Position numbers and translations under genes: made by a program. Positions 1 through 9,683 of a DNA stretch of 64,000 bases are shown here, piece by piece. Below the pieces are notes generated by a model. It had not been told where the DNA came from. It did not search any database and saw only the letters and a program-made list of their open reading frames with translations. Source of the stretch: Gammaproteobacteria bacterium (GTDB lineage Bacteria; Pseudomonadota; Gammaproteobacteria; Pseudomonadales; Azotimanducaceae); assembly GCA_021773565.1 (NCBI GenBank), contig JAJFJZ010000025.1:356827-420826 (forward strand), in the 5' to 3' direction. Positions within the stretch are counted from its first letter, which is position 1. Every line of letters starts with the position of its first letter.

Positions 1-447
1 AAAATCGGAACCCGCCCAGCTCTGCGACATCAGACTGAACGGCAGACGAATAACCCGGTTCAGCTTGGGTGTATAGGTCCATACTTTTTCTGCCAGTTTT
101 AATGTGGCATTACCCGCATCTTTAGCGGGCGCTGAAAATCGCACCAATGCATTCGCACGGCCCTCAGTCCAGCTCTTAAGTTGCGAGGATCGCTCCCAGT
201 CGGGCCGGTGTATCACCATCTTTAACTCAACGAAACTGGACAGACCTCGCGTCTGATCAATTGCAGCAGCTATCAGGGAATGCGCGTCTACCGGACTGGC
301 GGTCACTGTACCAGGGTTCCCGGATTTATCAGCGTCTGTCGCTTGCAGGTTTACGGTAAGGAACAAGGGGCATACAAAACAGAACAGGCAAAGGGTGTAC
401 AACAGTTTGTCACCGCGGGCTGTTTGAATACTTAAACTTCGTACCAC
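1..447 (-). CDS. Outer-membrane lipoprotein-sorting (LolA-like) protein, 3' part missing
   Basis: A minus-strand frame opens at a GTG (447) preceded by AAGGGGTGAA and runs off the left edge of the window; 149 codons are visible. Residues about 16-38 form a hydrophobic signal segment. The segment after it (VIHRPDWERSS, ARxNALVRF-like, LNRVIRLP, SQSWAGSDF) matches the LolA-like outer-membrane lipoprotein-sorting family (COG2834/PF17131), periplasmic beta-sheet proteins often encoded beside RND or MacB-type exporters. The gene is divergent from a TetR regulator, with an AT-rich palindromic spacer between them, so that regulator may control it and whatever follows it outside the window. Family is fairly sure; substrate and partner are unknown. 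Confidence 0.8.
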   Translation of the reverse strand, partial: MVRSLSIQTARGDKLLYTLCLFCFVCPLFLTVNLQATDADKSGNPGTVTASPVDAHSLIAAAIDQTRGLSSFVELKMVIHRPDWERSSQLKSWTEGRANALVRFSAPAKDAGNATLKLAEKVWTYTPKLNRVIRLPFSLMSQSWAGSDF

Positions 448-463
448 TTTTCACCCCTTATTG

Positions 464-510
464 ATAAAATATTTTATACGCTATAATATTAGACTCTGTC
501 AAATATTATA
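464..510. promoter_or_regulatory. Palindromic operator region between divergent LolA-like and TetR genes
   Basis: Two exact dyads lie in the 78-nt spacer. One is the 14-bp palindrome ATAAAATATTTTAT (464-477). The other is TATAATATT (482-490) with its complement AATATTATA (502-510), separated by 11 nt. Palindromes of this kind between a TetR gene and its divergent target are the usual site of autoregulation; part of the AT-rich sequence could equally be -10 promoter elements. Confidence 0.45.
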
Positions 511-525
511 CACCCTGGATTTAGC

Positions 526-1134
526 TTGTCACTACGCGCCAGAAAAAAACAACAGGCCAGAAACGATATCCTGAACGCTGCCGAAAAGCTGATTAAGCAA
601 AGGGGCTACTCGGACACTACCATGAAGGACATCGCCGAGGTGGCAAACATGTCCTACCAAACGTTATACAACTACTTTCCAACCAAATCGACCATTGTAC
701 AATCCATGTTGCTCAAGGATGTGGTTGTGGCAGCAGCCAGGGCCGAAGCGCTCATTAACAACTACGTGAGTGATCCAATTGGCCTCATTAATGCGGGTGC
801 AAAAATTCAGCTGGATATGGTCTCAAGCCGTGATCGGCATCTATGGAGAGAGTTTGTTGCCGAATACATGGTTAACTCCCAGGATATGGCGGAAGCGGTT
901 GAACATACCGACCTCAGCGCACATGCTCGAATAGAACGCGCCCTGAAAGTAACTCAACAAGCCGGTCATTTGAAAACCAGCGTAGACGTGGTGGTGATGG
1001 CAAATATAATCTATAACACCACCGAAATGGCTTTTTTGGCCTACATCATGCGCCCTGACCTAAAGCGTGCAGACATGTTACAGGCGTTTGAGAAGGAAAT
1101 TTCACTCATAATTTCGCCTTACCTCACCAGCTAG
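526..1134 (+). CDS. TetR/AcrR family transcriptional regulator
   Basis: 202 aa, the usual size for TetR repressors. Residues 10-57 are the typical N-terminal helix-turn-helix (RNDILNAAEKL, TTMKDIAEVANMS, TLYNYFPTKSTI). The remaining helices form the variable ligand and dimer domain. The frame starts at TTG 526 with GGAT upstream; no ATG is available before the HTH. It probably represses itself and the divergent LolA-like gene through the palindromes immediately upstream. It might also affect the downstream thiolase gene, though a REP-like relic separates them. The ligand cannot be inferred. Confidence 0.9.
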   Translation: MSLRARKKQQARNDILNAAEKLIKQRGYSDTTMKDIAEVANMSYQTLYNYFPTKSTIVQSMLLKDVVVAAARAEALINNYVSDPIGLINAGAKIQLDMVSSRDRHLWREFVAEYMVNSQDMAEAVEHTDLSAHARIERALKVTQQAGHLKTSVDVVVMANIIYNTTEMAFLAYIMRPDLKRADMLQAFEKEISLIISPYLTS

Positions 1135-1168
1135 ATCGTCAATAGCTGCGGGCAAAATGAATTACACT

Positions 1169-1194
1169 AATTAAGTGGACCTGACCCCTTTTTT
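1169..1194. repeat. Solitary REP-like relic (GGGGTCAGGTCCACTT type)
   Basis: Read on the minus strand this stretch contains AAAAGGGGTCAGGTCC followed by ACTTAATT. It shares the GGGGTCAG core with the REP units around the RAYT gene at 26 kb but differs after the core. It lies between the TetR and thiolase genes. Confidence 0.4.
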
Positions 1195-1249
1195 GTTCTT
1201 TAATTCACATGACTTACAGATTCGAACAACAAGATACGAGGAAATTGGC

Positions 1250-2416
1250 ATGGCAGAAGCATATATAGTTGCAGCGGCACGCACCGCGGGTGGGCGTAGA
1301 GACGGCCGTCTTAAAGATTGGCATCCGGCAGCACTATCAGGTCAGACCCTGGATGCCCTACTCGACCGAACCGGCGCAGATCCAGAGTTGGTGGAAGATG
1401 TAATTATGGGCTGTGTAGGCCAGGCTGGTGAACAGAGCGTTAATATTGCGCGAAATTGTGTGCTGTCCTCGCGTATGCCAGAGAGCGTTCCTGCAACCAG
1501 TGTCGATCGTCAATGCGGCTCTTCACAACAGGCCTTGCACTTCGCGGCCCAGGCTGTCATGTCCGGCACCATGAACTGCGTTATCGCCGCAGGCGTTGAG
1601 AGCATGACCCGTGTTCCCATGGGTTTGCCTACCATTCTTGCCCTGAAAGCAGGATTTGGTATGCCTTACGGACCCGTCATGGAAAAACGCTATCCCGATA
1701 TCAAGTTCAGCCAGTTTACCGGGGCGGAAATGATGGCCAAAAAATATGGCTTGAGCCGAGAAGAACTGGATGCCTATGCATTTGGCAGTCACCAAAAAGC
1801 CATCAAAGCTACCCGGAGTGGCGCTTTCGATAAGGAAATTGTGCCCGTTAAAGTGTCCGGGGATGCTGACGGAATGCATACAGTAGACGAAGGAATTCGC
1901 TTTGATGCCAGCCTGGAAGGCATATCCAAGGTTAAATCCATCGCAGAAGACGGTTGGCTAACTGCCGCATCGTCCAGCCAGATATGTGATGGCGCATCCG
2001 CAGTCATGGTAGTAAACGAGCAAGGCTTAAAGGATTTAGGCGTTGAACCTCTGGCTCGCATTCACCAGCTTACCGTTTTGGGACATGACCCGGTGATAAT
2101 GTTGGAGGCACCGCTACCCGCAACCAAAAAAGCACTGGATCGTGCCGGAATGTCGATCAACGACATAGACCTGTTTGAGGTAAACGAAGCCTTCGCATCG
2201 GTTCCGCTTGCATGGCTAAAGGAACTAAATGCAGATCCCGATCGCTTAAATTGCAATGGTGGCGCAATAGCCCTGGGGCATCCGCTGGGCGCATCCGGCA
2301 CCAAACTTATGAGCACGCTGGTACATGCCCTGCACACACAGGATAAAAAATGGGGCCTGCAAACCATGTGTGAAGGTGGTGGTTTGGCAAACGTAACTAT
2401 CATAGAGCGCTGTTAG
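1250..2416 (+). CDS. Acetyl-CoA C-acyltransferase (thiolase family)
   Basis: 388 aa thiolase, catalysing CoA-dependent cleavage of a 3-ketoacyl-CoA or the reverse condensation. The catalytic triad is visible: nucleophile Cys89 in VDRQCGSSQ, His344 in LGHPLGASG and Cys374 in MCEGGG. These positions fit classical degradative or biosynthetic thiolases. The N-terminal AEAYIVAAARTAGGRR and the DRQCGSSQQALHFAA segment resemble the group that includes actinobacterial steroid 3-ketoacyl-CoA thiolases. The ATG at 1250 has GAGGA 7 nt upstream; a longer in-frame extension from 1175 would carry 25 residues that do not fit the family and partly derive from the REP-like relic. No other beta-oxidation genes adjoin it, so the substrate is open. 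Confidence 0.9.
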   Translation: MAEAYIVAAARTAGGRRDGRLKDWHPAALSGQTLDALLDRTGADPELVEDVIMGCVGQAGEQSVNIARNCVLSSRMPESVPATSVDRQCGSSQQALHFAAQAVMSGTMNCVIAAGVESMTRVPMGLPTILALKAGFGMPYGPVMEKRYPDIKFSQFTGAEMMAKKYGLSREELDAYAFGSHQKAIKATRSGAFDKEIVPVKVSGDADGMHTVDEGIRFDASLEGISKVKSIAEDGWLTAASSSQICDGASAVMVVNEQGLKDLGVEPLARIHQLTVLGHDPVIMLEAPLPATKKALDRAGMSINDIDLFEVNEAFASVPLAWLKELNADPDRLNCNGGAIALGHPLGASGTKLMSTLVHALHTQDKKWGLQTMCEGGGLANVTIIERC

Positions 2417-2540
2417 CGTCCCACGCAGTTCTGGAAGCCTGGGTTAATTATCGTATGCAAAGCGCGGTAATTATTCAGGGCTTATTAAACTGTTATGCTA
2501 TCTGTTCGTTCCTGTACAGTAATTCGGATATTACAGTTCC

Positions 2541-4628
2541 ATGACAGACAAGCCCCTAGCACAAAAAACAAACGCGCCGGTCGCCGAGCGCAGAACACAC
2601 TCCATAAGCCATCACGGCCATACGCTTAACGACCCTTACGCCTGGTTGCAGGACGCCAACTATCCGGAGGTTAATGACCCGGACATACTTGCGTATCTCA
2701 AAGCCGAAAACAGCTATTTTGATGGCCACATGGCTAAACACCACAATGAGATCGAGAGTTTGTTCGACGAAATGAAAGCGCGGCAAAAGCTGGACGATGA
2801 ATCCGTGCCATACCGGGAAGCTAACACATATTATCAGTGGGCCTATAATCAGGAGGCACAGTACCGCACCTGGTACCGATGGAAGGAGGGGGAAGAACAA
2901 ACTAAAGAAGTATTCCTTGATGAAAACCAACTCGCAGAAGGTCTTGAATACTTTCGCTTAGGTGGCTATGACATAAGTAACAATGGCAAATTCCTTGCCT
3001 GGAGTGACGATACTGATGGATCCGAGAGGTTCAACATCTCCTTTAAAAACCTCGAATCCGGAATTGTGTTGCAGGATAAAATTCCAGCCACCATTGGCAG
3101 CCCTATCTGGGCAAAAGACAATCAAACACTGTACTACGTAGTAGTGAACAAAAACTGGCGACCCTATCAGGTGCGCTCGCATGTTCTGGGTGATGTCATT
3201 GAGAACGATAAGGTAATTTATACCGAACACGACGAAGCCTTTTTTGTTGGCATTTCACTCAGCCAATCAGAGAAATATTTGTTTATCTCGTGCGGGGATC
3301 ACGTGACCAGCGAAATACATTACCTGGATCTGCATCAAACCGACCAGGTCTTGCAAAGGATAAGTCCGCGGCGTACCAATCACGAATATAGCGTAGACCA
3401 TGGAGACGGATTTTTTTTCATAACAACAAACAAAACCCAGAAGAATTTTTCTGTAATGTATGTAGAGGACAACAATCCTGATGAGCCAAACTGGCAGCCC
3501 CTGGTGGACGGGAATGCGCACCTCTATATTCGAGGATTTCTGCCACTGAAAAAGCATCTGGTGGTACAGGAGCGTATTGATGGGCTGGACGCAATCAGAA
3601 TTCTGTCTGGTGAAGTTTCCTGTAACATGGATGAATACTACATCCAGTTTCCCGAAGCTGCATACAGGGCAGAGTTAGGTACTAACGCAGAATTCGAAAG
3701 TGATGTGCTTCGTATCTCTTACGAGTCTATGGTTACGCCCCCTACCGTGCTGGAATATCACTTTGCCAGCACAGCGCTTGAAGTGCGTAAAACACTTGAA
3801 ATTCCCTCCGGCTATTCAGCTGATGCCTACTCGACAGAGCGCTTGATGATCGAAGCGAGAGACGGTGTGCAGGTTCCTGTATCCATAGTTTATCCCAGGG
3901 AATTTAAACGTGATGGCAGTCATCCGCTCTATCTTTATTCATACGGGGCGTACGGCTATGCCGTGCCACCCGGATTTTCCACAACCCGTCTGTCTTTGCT
4001 CAACCGCGGTTTTGCTTTTGCCATAGCGCACATCCGGGGTGGTGACGATCTTGGCTATCAGTGGTACGAAGATGGCAAGCTTGATAAGCGCACAAACACC
4101 TTCAACGACTTTGTTGATGTTGCACGGGGACTGATCGAACGCAAGTACACAAGTAGTGGGAAGATCGCGATAGCAGGCGGCAGCGCCGGTGGGGAACTTG
4201 TGGGTGCAGTAACCAACCAGGCTCCGGAATTATGGGGCGCGGTAGTTGCTCACGTACCTTTTGTGGATGTTCTGAATACCATGTTGAACCAGGATTTACC
4301 GCTAACTCCGCTGGAATGGCCGGAATGGGGAAACCCGCTGGAGGACAAAACGGCCTTTGAACATCTTCTGTCCTATTCGCCTTACGAACAGATAGAATCG
4401 AAGGATTATCCGCCGATGATGGTTACGGCAGGGTTAAACGATCCACGGGTAACCTACTGGGAGCCTGCCAAATACGTGGCGCGTTTGCGGCATGAAAAAA
4501 CTGACCAGAACCTGCTTTTGTTAAAAACCAACATGGGTGCCGGGCACGGTGGGAAGTCAGGCCGTTTTGATTCTCTTTATGAAACAGCCGAGGAGTTCGT
4601 ATTTATTCTGGATGCGCTGGCTACCTAG
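2541..4628 (+). CDS. ptrB: Oligopeptidase B (protease II), S9A prolyl oligopeptidase family
   Basis: 695 aa cytoplasmic serine peptidase cleaving short peptides after basic residues. It has an N-terminal beta-propeller (about 1-410) and a C-terminal alpha/beta-hydrolase. The nucleophile is Ser548 in AGGSAGGEL, the acid is the Asp in AGLNDPRV (about 634), and the His is at about 669 in GAGHGGKSGR. YGAYGYAVPPGF and ARDGVQVPVS are typical of the family, as is the length. No signal peptide is present. The gene stands alone after a 124-nt gap and converges on a small zinc-ribbon gene 7 nt away, so the two may share a termination region. Confidence 0.93.
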   Translation: MTDKPLAQKTNAPVAERRTHSISHHGHTLNDPYAWLQDANYPEVNDPDILAYLKAENSYFDGHMAKHHNEIESLFDEMKARQKLDDESVPYREANTYYQWAYNQEAQYRTWYRWKEGEEQTKEVFLDENQLAEGLEYFRLGGYDISNNGKFLAWSDDTDGSERFNISFKNLESGIVLQDKIPATIGSPIWAKDNQTLYYVVVNKNWRPYQVRSHVLGDVIENDKVIYTEHDEAFFVGISLSQSEKYLFISCGDHVTSEIHYLDLHQTDQVLQRISPRRTNHEYSVDHGDGFFFITTNKTQKNFSVMYVEDNNPDEPNWQPLVDGNAHLYIRGFLPLKKHLVVQERIDGLDAIRILSGEVSCNMDEYYIQFPEAAYRAELGTNAEFESDVLRISYESMVTPPTVLEYHFASTALEVRKTLEIPSGYSADAYSTERLMIEARDGVQVPVSIVYPREFKRDGSHPLYLYSYGAYGYAVPPGFSTTRLSLLNRGFAFAIAHIRGGDDLGYQWYEDGKLDKRTNTFNDFVDVARGLIERKYTSSGKIAIAGGSAGGELVGAVTNQAPELWGAVVAHVPFVDVLNTMLNQDLPLTPLEWPEWGNPLEDKTAFEHLLSYSPYEQIESKDYPPMMVTAGLNDPRVTYWEPAKYVARLRHEKTDQNLLLLKTNMGAGHGGKSGRFDSLYETAEEFVFILDALAT

Positions 4629-4635
4629 CGTTTTT

Positions 4636-4875
4636 CTAGATCGCCCTGTGTAAATTTGCACGCTCCAGATGTGCACTTCCCATACGCCGTCGAATAATAT
4701 TCTGTACCAGACCCACGGTCGTCCATCCATGGTCAATTTCCAGGCGACAGCCTTCGCAGTCCAGATGGCCACCGTCCATTGCTGTATCCAGCAGATCACT
4801 ATATGGAAGCCTTGTCACGCGTTGACAATTTGTACACTCCAATCCAATCATTGGATCAAGGCCTACGTAGTCCAT
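4636..4875 (-). CDS. Small double-CxxC zinc-ribbon protein of unknown function
   Basis: 79 aa. Two pairs of cysteines (CTNC at about 14-17 and CEGC at about 40-43) with intervening polar sequence suggest one zinc-binding ribbon. A strong GGAGG sits 5 nt before the ATG at 4875, which is the main reason to accept this short gene. It is read towards ptrB (convergent, 7-nt gap). The C-terminal third is basic (NIIRRRM) and could contact nucleic acid or be disordered. I do not recognise a named family, and an overlapping frame here is only a shadow. Confidence 0.65.
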   Translation of the reverse strand: MDYVGLDPMIGLECTNCQRVTRLPYSDLLDTAMDGGHLDCEGCRLEIDHGWTTVGLVQNIIRRRMGSAHLERANLHRAI

Positions 4876-5114
4876 TCTTGCCTCCGTGTTTCCATTGCAG
4901 TCACTTTTTGTCCCTCAAAGTCCATTATTGAGATGTTTTTTCGGATTTTTCGATCCGATTTACGCATATATTCCTTACCTGATATTTCCATGCGAATCTC
5001 GTGCCACAAGAGGGGATATATCCGAAAATATTCGGGATAATGAACTGCATCACGCTTTCGATAAACGAAAGCGGGGGCTTCACAAAAGCCCAACCACCAT
5101 GGCAAGGTTCTACC

Positions 5115-8100
5115 ATGGCTTTCTCTTCTAAAAACAATTCCGTGTTGACTGAACTATTTCATCCTCAAATCGCTGCCTGGTTTAAACTTCGATTCGATAA
5201 ACCTACCGAAGTTCAATCACTTAGCTGGCCTGAAATAGCTAATAGACAACATCTACTGATCACTGCTCCAACGGGAAGCGGCAAGACGCTTACCGCATTT
5301 TTGTGGGCAATTAATCAGTTTATTAGCAAGCAACTGGAAACCGGGACTACACGTGTACTTTATATCTCGCCACTAAAAGCTCTGAACAATGACATACAAC
5401 GCAACCTGCTCGAACCGCTGAGCGAATTGCGGCAATGTTTTGATCAAACTGACGACGCCATGGCAGAGATCAAGGTACAGATTCGTTCCGGGGATACACC
5501 TCAGAATGAGCGCCAGCGGATGTTACGAAATCCACCCGAAATATTAATCACTACCCCGGAAAGCCTGAATCTTATGCTAACCAACCCCAAAGGCAGGTTG
5601 GCATTAAGCGGAGTAAAAACTGTAATTTTTGATGAGATTCACTCGATTGCCGACAATCGACGAGGTGTTCAGTTAATGGTCTGCGCAGAACGTCTGGCAA
5701 ACATCGCCGGTGAGTTTCAACGGATTGCGCTATCTGCAACGGTACGACCGCTGGAAAAAATCGCAGCCTTTGTTGGAGGACAGCAAAAAGCCAACACTCC
5801 ACGAGTTGTAAAGATTATCGATAGTAAAACCGACAAAAAGCTGGTGATGCGAGTGGTATTTCCACAATCAGCAAAAGCAGCTCGAAACCAGGGCGTTAAA
5901 ATTTGGGAGCCCCTGACGGAAAGTTTCCTTCAACATATTGACAGGAACACATCAACGCTTTTTTTCACTAACAATCGAGCGTTGGCGGAAAAAATCACCC
6001 TTAAAATTAACGCCCATGAGTCAGAACCTGTCGCATACGCTCACCATGGTTCACTGGCTCGAGAAATTAGAACACTCGTCGAACACCGATTGAAAGCAGG
6101 TGAACTTAAAGCCATCGTCGCGACTAACAGTCTGGAAATGGGAATAGATATCGGCACACTGGACGAGGTAGTACTGGTACAGTCCCCACCTTCCATCGCC
6201 TCAACGGTTCAACGTATCGGACGTGCCGGGCATGGCGTGGGGGAAACCAGTCGGGGTACGCTTTATCCTACTCACCCGCAGGATTTTGTAGAAGCTGCTG
6301 CGCTTACTCGCGCAGTACTCGACAGGGACATCGAACCGATCAAACCCCTGGAAAATGCACTGGATGTACTCGCGCAGACAATTGTGTCCATGACGGCAAC
6401 GGAAATCTGGGACAAAAACGCTTTATTCGAGCTGGTTACCCGCAGTTATTGTTATCGAACGCTGGCTTTTGAAGTGTATAGCCTGGTGGTAGACATGCTT
6501 GCAGGAAGATACCAACAAAGCCGGATTCGTAATCTCAAGCCACGAATTGAATTTGACCGTATCAACAATTCCCTGGATGCCAACAAGGCTGCACTATTTG
6601 CCTTGTACAATTCAGGAGGCACCATTCCCGACCGTGGATACTATAAATTACGCCACGTTGATTCGGGTGCGCTCATCGGTGAACTGGATGAGGAGTTTGT
6701 CTGGGAAGCCCGGGTTGGCCAAAATTTTACGCTCGGTACCCAGCACTGGCGGATAAATCGCATCACCCACAACGACGTTCTGGTAAGCCAATCTGCCAGT
6801 AAAACGACACCACCACCGTTCTGGAAGTCGGAAGGCCTTAACCGCAATTTCCATCTTTCCAATTTGATCGGAATTTTTCTCAGCGACAGTAATCAACTGC
6901 TCCAACAACACGGAGAAAGCAAACTCCATGCAAAACTGGTGGAAACACATGGCTTTGACGAAGGCGCCGCTGAAGAACTTACAGAATACTTGTCTGCCCA
7001 GCGTGCGTTCACCAATACCGGGCTGCCACATAGAAATCACTTACTGCTCGAACATGTAAAAGCTGGTCCGGGTGGCTACCACGGTCCGGATCACGAACAA
7101 CAACTTGTTTTTCACACCTTATGGGGCGGCACATTAAATCAGCCATTTGCCCTGGCGCTCTCTGCCGCGTACGAACGCCACTTTAGCCATCGTCCCGATA
7201 TTCATGCAGACAATAACGCCGTGGTCATACAGGTAAAGCACAGTATCGACCCGGACCTTTTTCTGAGTCTGGTCACGCCGGAAAACCTTGAAGAACTGTT
7301 ACGGGAATCCCTGGAAAATTCCGGCTTTTTTGGCGCACGATTCAGGGAATGTTCCGCCCGCGCGCTGTTACTCACACGGCAGAAATTTAATCAGCGCTTA
7401 CCACTTTGGATGAGCCGCCTGCAGGCAAAAAACATGATGGACGCCGTTAAAGCTTATCCGGATTTTCCCATTCTACTGGAAACGTGGCGCACCTGCCTGC
7501 AGGACGAGTTTGATCTTGAACAACTCAAAAATATGCTCGCGGAACTTCGTAATGGCGAAATTACCTGTACCCAAATATGCACCGACAGACCAAGCCCGTT
7601 CGCGGCTAACATCAGCTGGAACCAGATCAATAGCCAGTACATGTATGCCGATGATAGTCCACAAACTCCCGGCGTAAGCGCGCTCACTGATGAACTGCTG
7701 CGCTCTGCAGCCTTTGGCCAGGCGGCACAGATTGTATTGTCGGATGCGGTGATAAAGGAGTTTGAGGAAAAGCGTCAGCGTTTGTACACCGGGTATGCTC
7801 CACAGAGCCTTTCCGACCTGGAAGCGTGGACCAGGGAGCGCGTCTGTATTCCGCAGCTGGAGTGGTTTGCGCTGTGTAATAGACTAACAGAAGGGCTTCA
7901 GGCTGAATTTGAAGGCAGTGATCGACTGGTCTGGATTGGCAGTGGCTTAAACCGGTGGTACATCCATCTGGAGAACCTGGCGGTTATCAATCGACTATGG
8001 CTGGACACCGGGGATTCCCACCGCTTTTCCGACACCAGAACCGCTGCTGAATTACTTGGCGAGTTTCTGGTTTTTTATGGGCCACGCACGCTCACCCAAA

Positions 8101-9614
8101 TATCAAATCTGTTACCCCTAAAAGGCACCATAGCAACCGCACTTATAGCCACGCTGATAGATGAAGGAACTTTGGTTAGCGGTTATTGGAGCAGCCCGCA
8201 AGAATCGCCATCCCCGCAGAAAAATGTTTCGAACCTGCAATTTTGTGACGCACAAAATTTCGATAGCCTGTTGCGTTTCGAACGAAATGCCAAACGGCGG
8301 GCCATTGTATCCATACCTTTCGAGAAGGCTGTTTCGTTTTTTGCTGATTGGCAGTCCTTCCGCGCTTCAGGGGATACAGTAGCGGACAAAATGGAAAAAC
8401 TTTCCGGTGTGCAGGCACCAACAGACATTTGGCTAAACGAGTTTCTCCCCGCCAGGCTCGATGCTTTTTCACTACACCAGCTTGACGAACTGATTGCCAA
8501 CGACGAACTCGTGTGGATAGGCAGCGAAAAACACCAGCTAACGCTGGTATGGAAGCAGGAACTGGAGTTGATATCTGCAAACACAGAGCCTTCAGCGACA
8601 ACGGAAGAGCCCTCAGCGGAAATAGAAGAGCCTTCAGCGGAAATAGAAGAGCCTTCAGCGACAACGGAAGAGCCCTCGCTGGATCTCTACAAACTTTTTA
8701 CAGACCCGCTGGCGCAGTATTCCTACAATCAATTGCAGGACCTTAGTGGGCAGGGAGCCGAGCAATTTAATTCAGGTTTTTGGGACCAGGTGTGGCGTGG
8801 ACATCTAACTTCCAACAGCATCGCTACCCTGGATAAGGCCATGACTATGAAGTTTAAACTCTCCCCTGAAGATAACGGTTTGCAATCGTTTGACAAGGAC
8901 AACCGCCGATCTTCAAGGCGCACCTTTGCTCGCCGTATCCGGGGGCTTACTCAGGGCTGGCCGGGTTTGTGGCGAATAGTCGAATCCAGAAATACCGGGG
9001 ACGATGCCCTTACACGAATGGAACAGGACAAGGAACGCGTACGCCTGCTCGTAGATCGTTACGGAATTGTGTGCCGCGAAATGATAGATCATGAAGCGCC
9101 CTCGTTTGCGTGGAGCCGCCTGTTTCGGTGTATGCGCCTGATGGAATTATCCGGCGAGCTTGTGGGTGGATTGTTTATAGAAGGGCTCTCCGGTCCACAG
9201 TTTGCTGCACCGGCTGCCCTTCTAAAACTCTCCCGGGCACTCCCGGAAAACGCCTTCTGGATTAGCGCGCTGGATCCGATCAGCCCTTGTGGCCTGGGCC
9301 TCAAGGGAGGATTGAATAAAAAACCGATGGCTTTACCCCAGCGCAGACGAGGCAACTATCTGGTTTATAGCTCGGGCAAACTCGCACTGTATGCAGAGAA
9401 AAACGGTGCGCGGCTTACCTTTTTGATCGATGCTGAAGACCCCGGGCTGGAAACCTGTTACGAGCTGATTCAACATCTTTTATCACAGCGCGGTCGAATT
9501 CAGCTTCAGGAAATAAATGCAGTAACACCAAATAATAGCCCTTACCTTGATGGGCTCACGAGGCGATTTGAAAGTATGCGCGACCATAAAGGCATTAGCC
9601 TGCTCAATCGTTGA
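5115..9614 (+). CDS. lhr: Long-form Lhr ATP-dependent DNA helicase
   Basis: 1499 aa superfamily 2 helicase of the 'large helicase-related' long type, implicated in DNA repair. Visible motifs: Q-like region (FDKPTEVQSLSW), Walker A APTGSGKT, Ia ISPLKAL, TTPESL, motif II FDEIHS, motif III LSATV, and motif VI QRIGRAGHG. They are followed by the Lhr-core winged helix (about 430-870) and the C-terminal beta-barrel/winged-helix region typical of bacterial long Lhr. A low-complexity linker of four 7-residue EPSA[TT/EI]E repeats sits near residue 1158. The ATG at 5115 (MAFSSKNNSV) has AAGG upstream and begins just before the helicase core; an in-frame extension to 5001 is not family-like. The gene stands alone, which is common for lhr. 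Confidence 0.93.
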   Translation: MAFSSKNNSVLTELFHPQIAAWFKLRFDKPTEVQSLSWPEIANRQHLLITAPTGSGKTLTAFLWAINQFISKQLETGTTRVLYISPLKALNNDIQRNLLEPLSELRQCFDQTDDAMAEIKVQIRSGDTPQNERQRMLRNPPEILITTPESLNLMLTNPKGRLALSGVKTVIFDEIHSIADNRRGVQLMVCAERLANIAGEFQRIALSATVRPLEKIAAFVGGQQKANTPRVVKIIDSKTDKKLVMRVVFPQSAKAARNQGVKIWEPLTESFLQHIDRNTSTLFFTNNRALAEKITLKINAHESEPVAYAHHGSLAREIRTLVEHRLKAGELKAIVATNSLEMGIDIGTLDEVVLVQSPPSIASTVQRIGRAGHGVGETSRGTLYPTHPQDFVEAAALTRAVLDRDIEPIKPLENALDVLAQTIVSMTATEIWDKNALFELVTRSYCYRTLAFEVYSLVVDMLAGRYQQSRIRNLKPRIEFDRINNSLDANKAALFALYNSGGTIPDRGYYKLRHVDSGALIGELDEEFVWEARVGQNFTLGTQHWRINRITHNDVLVSQSASKTTPPPFWKSEGLNRNFHLSNLIGIFLSDSNQLLQQHGESKLHAKLVETHGFDEGAAEELTEYLSAQRAFTNTGLPHRNHLLLEHVKAGPGGYHGPDHEQQLVFHTLWGGTLNQPFALALSAAYERHFSHRPDIHADNNAVVIQVKHSIDPDLFLSLVTPENLEELLRESLENSGFFGARFRECSARALLLTRQKFNQRLPLWMSRLQAKNMMDAVKAYPDFPILLETWRTCLQDEFDLEQLKNMLAELRNGEITCTQICTDRPSPFAANISWNQINSQYMYADDSPQTPGVSALTDELLRSAAFGQAAQIVLSDAVIKEFEEKRQRLYTGYAPQSLSDLEAWTRERVCIPQLEWFALCNRLTEGLQAEFEGSDRLVWIGSGLNRWYIHLENLAVINRLWLDTGDSHRFSDTRTAAELLGEFLVFYGPRTLTQISNLLPLKGTIATALIATLIDEGTLVSGYWSSPQESPSPQKNVSNLQFCDAQNFDSLLRFERNAKRRAIVSIPFEKAVSFFADWQSFRASGDTVADKMEKLSGVQAPTDIWLNEFLPARLDAFSLHQLDELIANDELVWIGSEKHQLTLVWKQELELISANTEPSATTEEPSAEIEEPSAEIEEPSATTEEPSLDLYKLFTDPLAQYSYNQLQDLSGQGAEQFNSGFWDQVWRGHLTSNSIATLDKAMTMKFKLSPEDNGLQSFDKDNRRSSRRTFARRIRGLTQGWPGLWRIVESRNTGDDALTRMEQDKERVRLLVDRYGIVCREMIDHEAPSFAWSRLFRCMRLMELSGELVGGLFIEGLSGPQFAAPAALLKLSRALPENAFWISALDPISPCGLGLKGGLNKKPMALPQRRRGNYLVYSSGKLALYAEKNGARLTFLIDAEDPGLETCYELIQHLLSQRGRIQLQEINAVTPNNSPYLDGLTRRFESMRDHKGISLLNR
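8586..8669 (+). repeat. Four 21-bp tandem repeats inside lhr
   Basis: Four consecutive 21-bp units beginning GAGCC[T/C]TCAGCG encode the heptads EPSATTE, EPSAEIE, EPSAEIE, EPSATTE; a fifth partial unit begins at 8670. The order is palindromic at the type level (A-B-B-A). It is in frame and forms an acidic linker before the C-terminal domain, and is likely length-variable between strains. Confidence 0.85.
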
Positions 9615-9683
9615 CCATCAGATCAGTAAGTAACACCTGGCCAATGTTCTATAATAACACCAACAAAGTCGAGAATAGCCGTC

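Noticed and set aside
8176..8664. Minus-strand frames inside lhr, such as the LKALLFP repeat frame
   Set aside because: They mirror the 21-bp repeat and the helicase coding frame.
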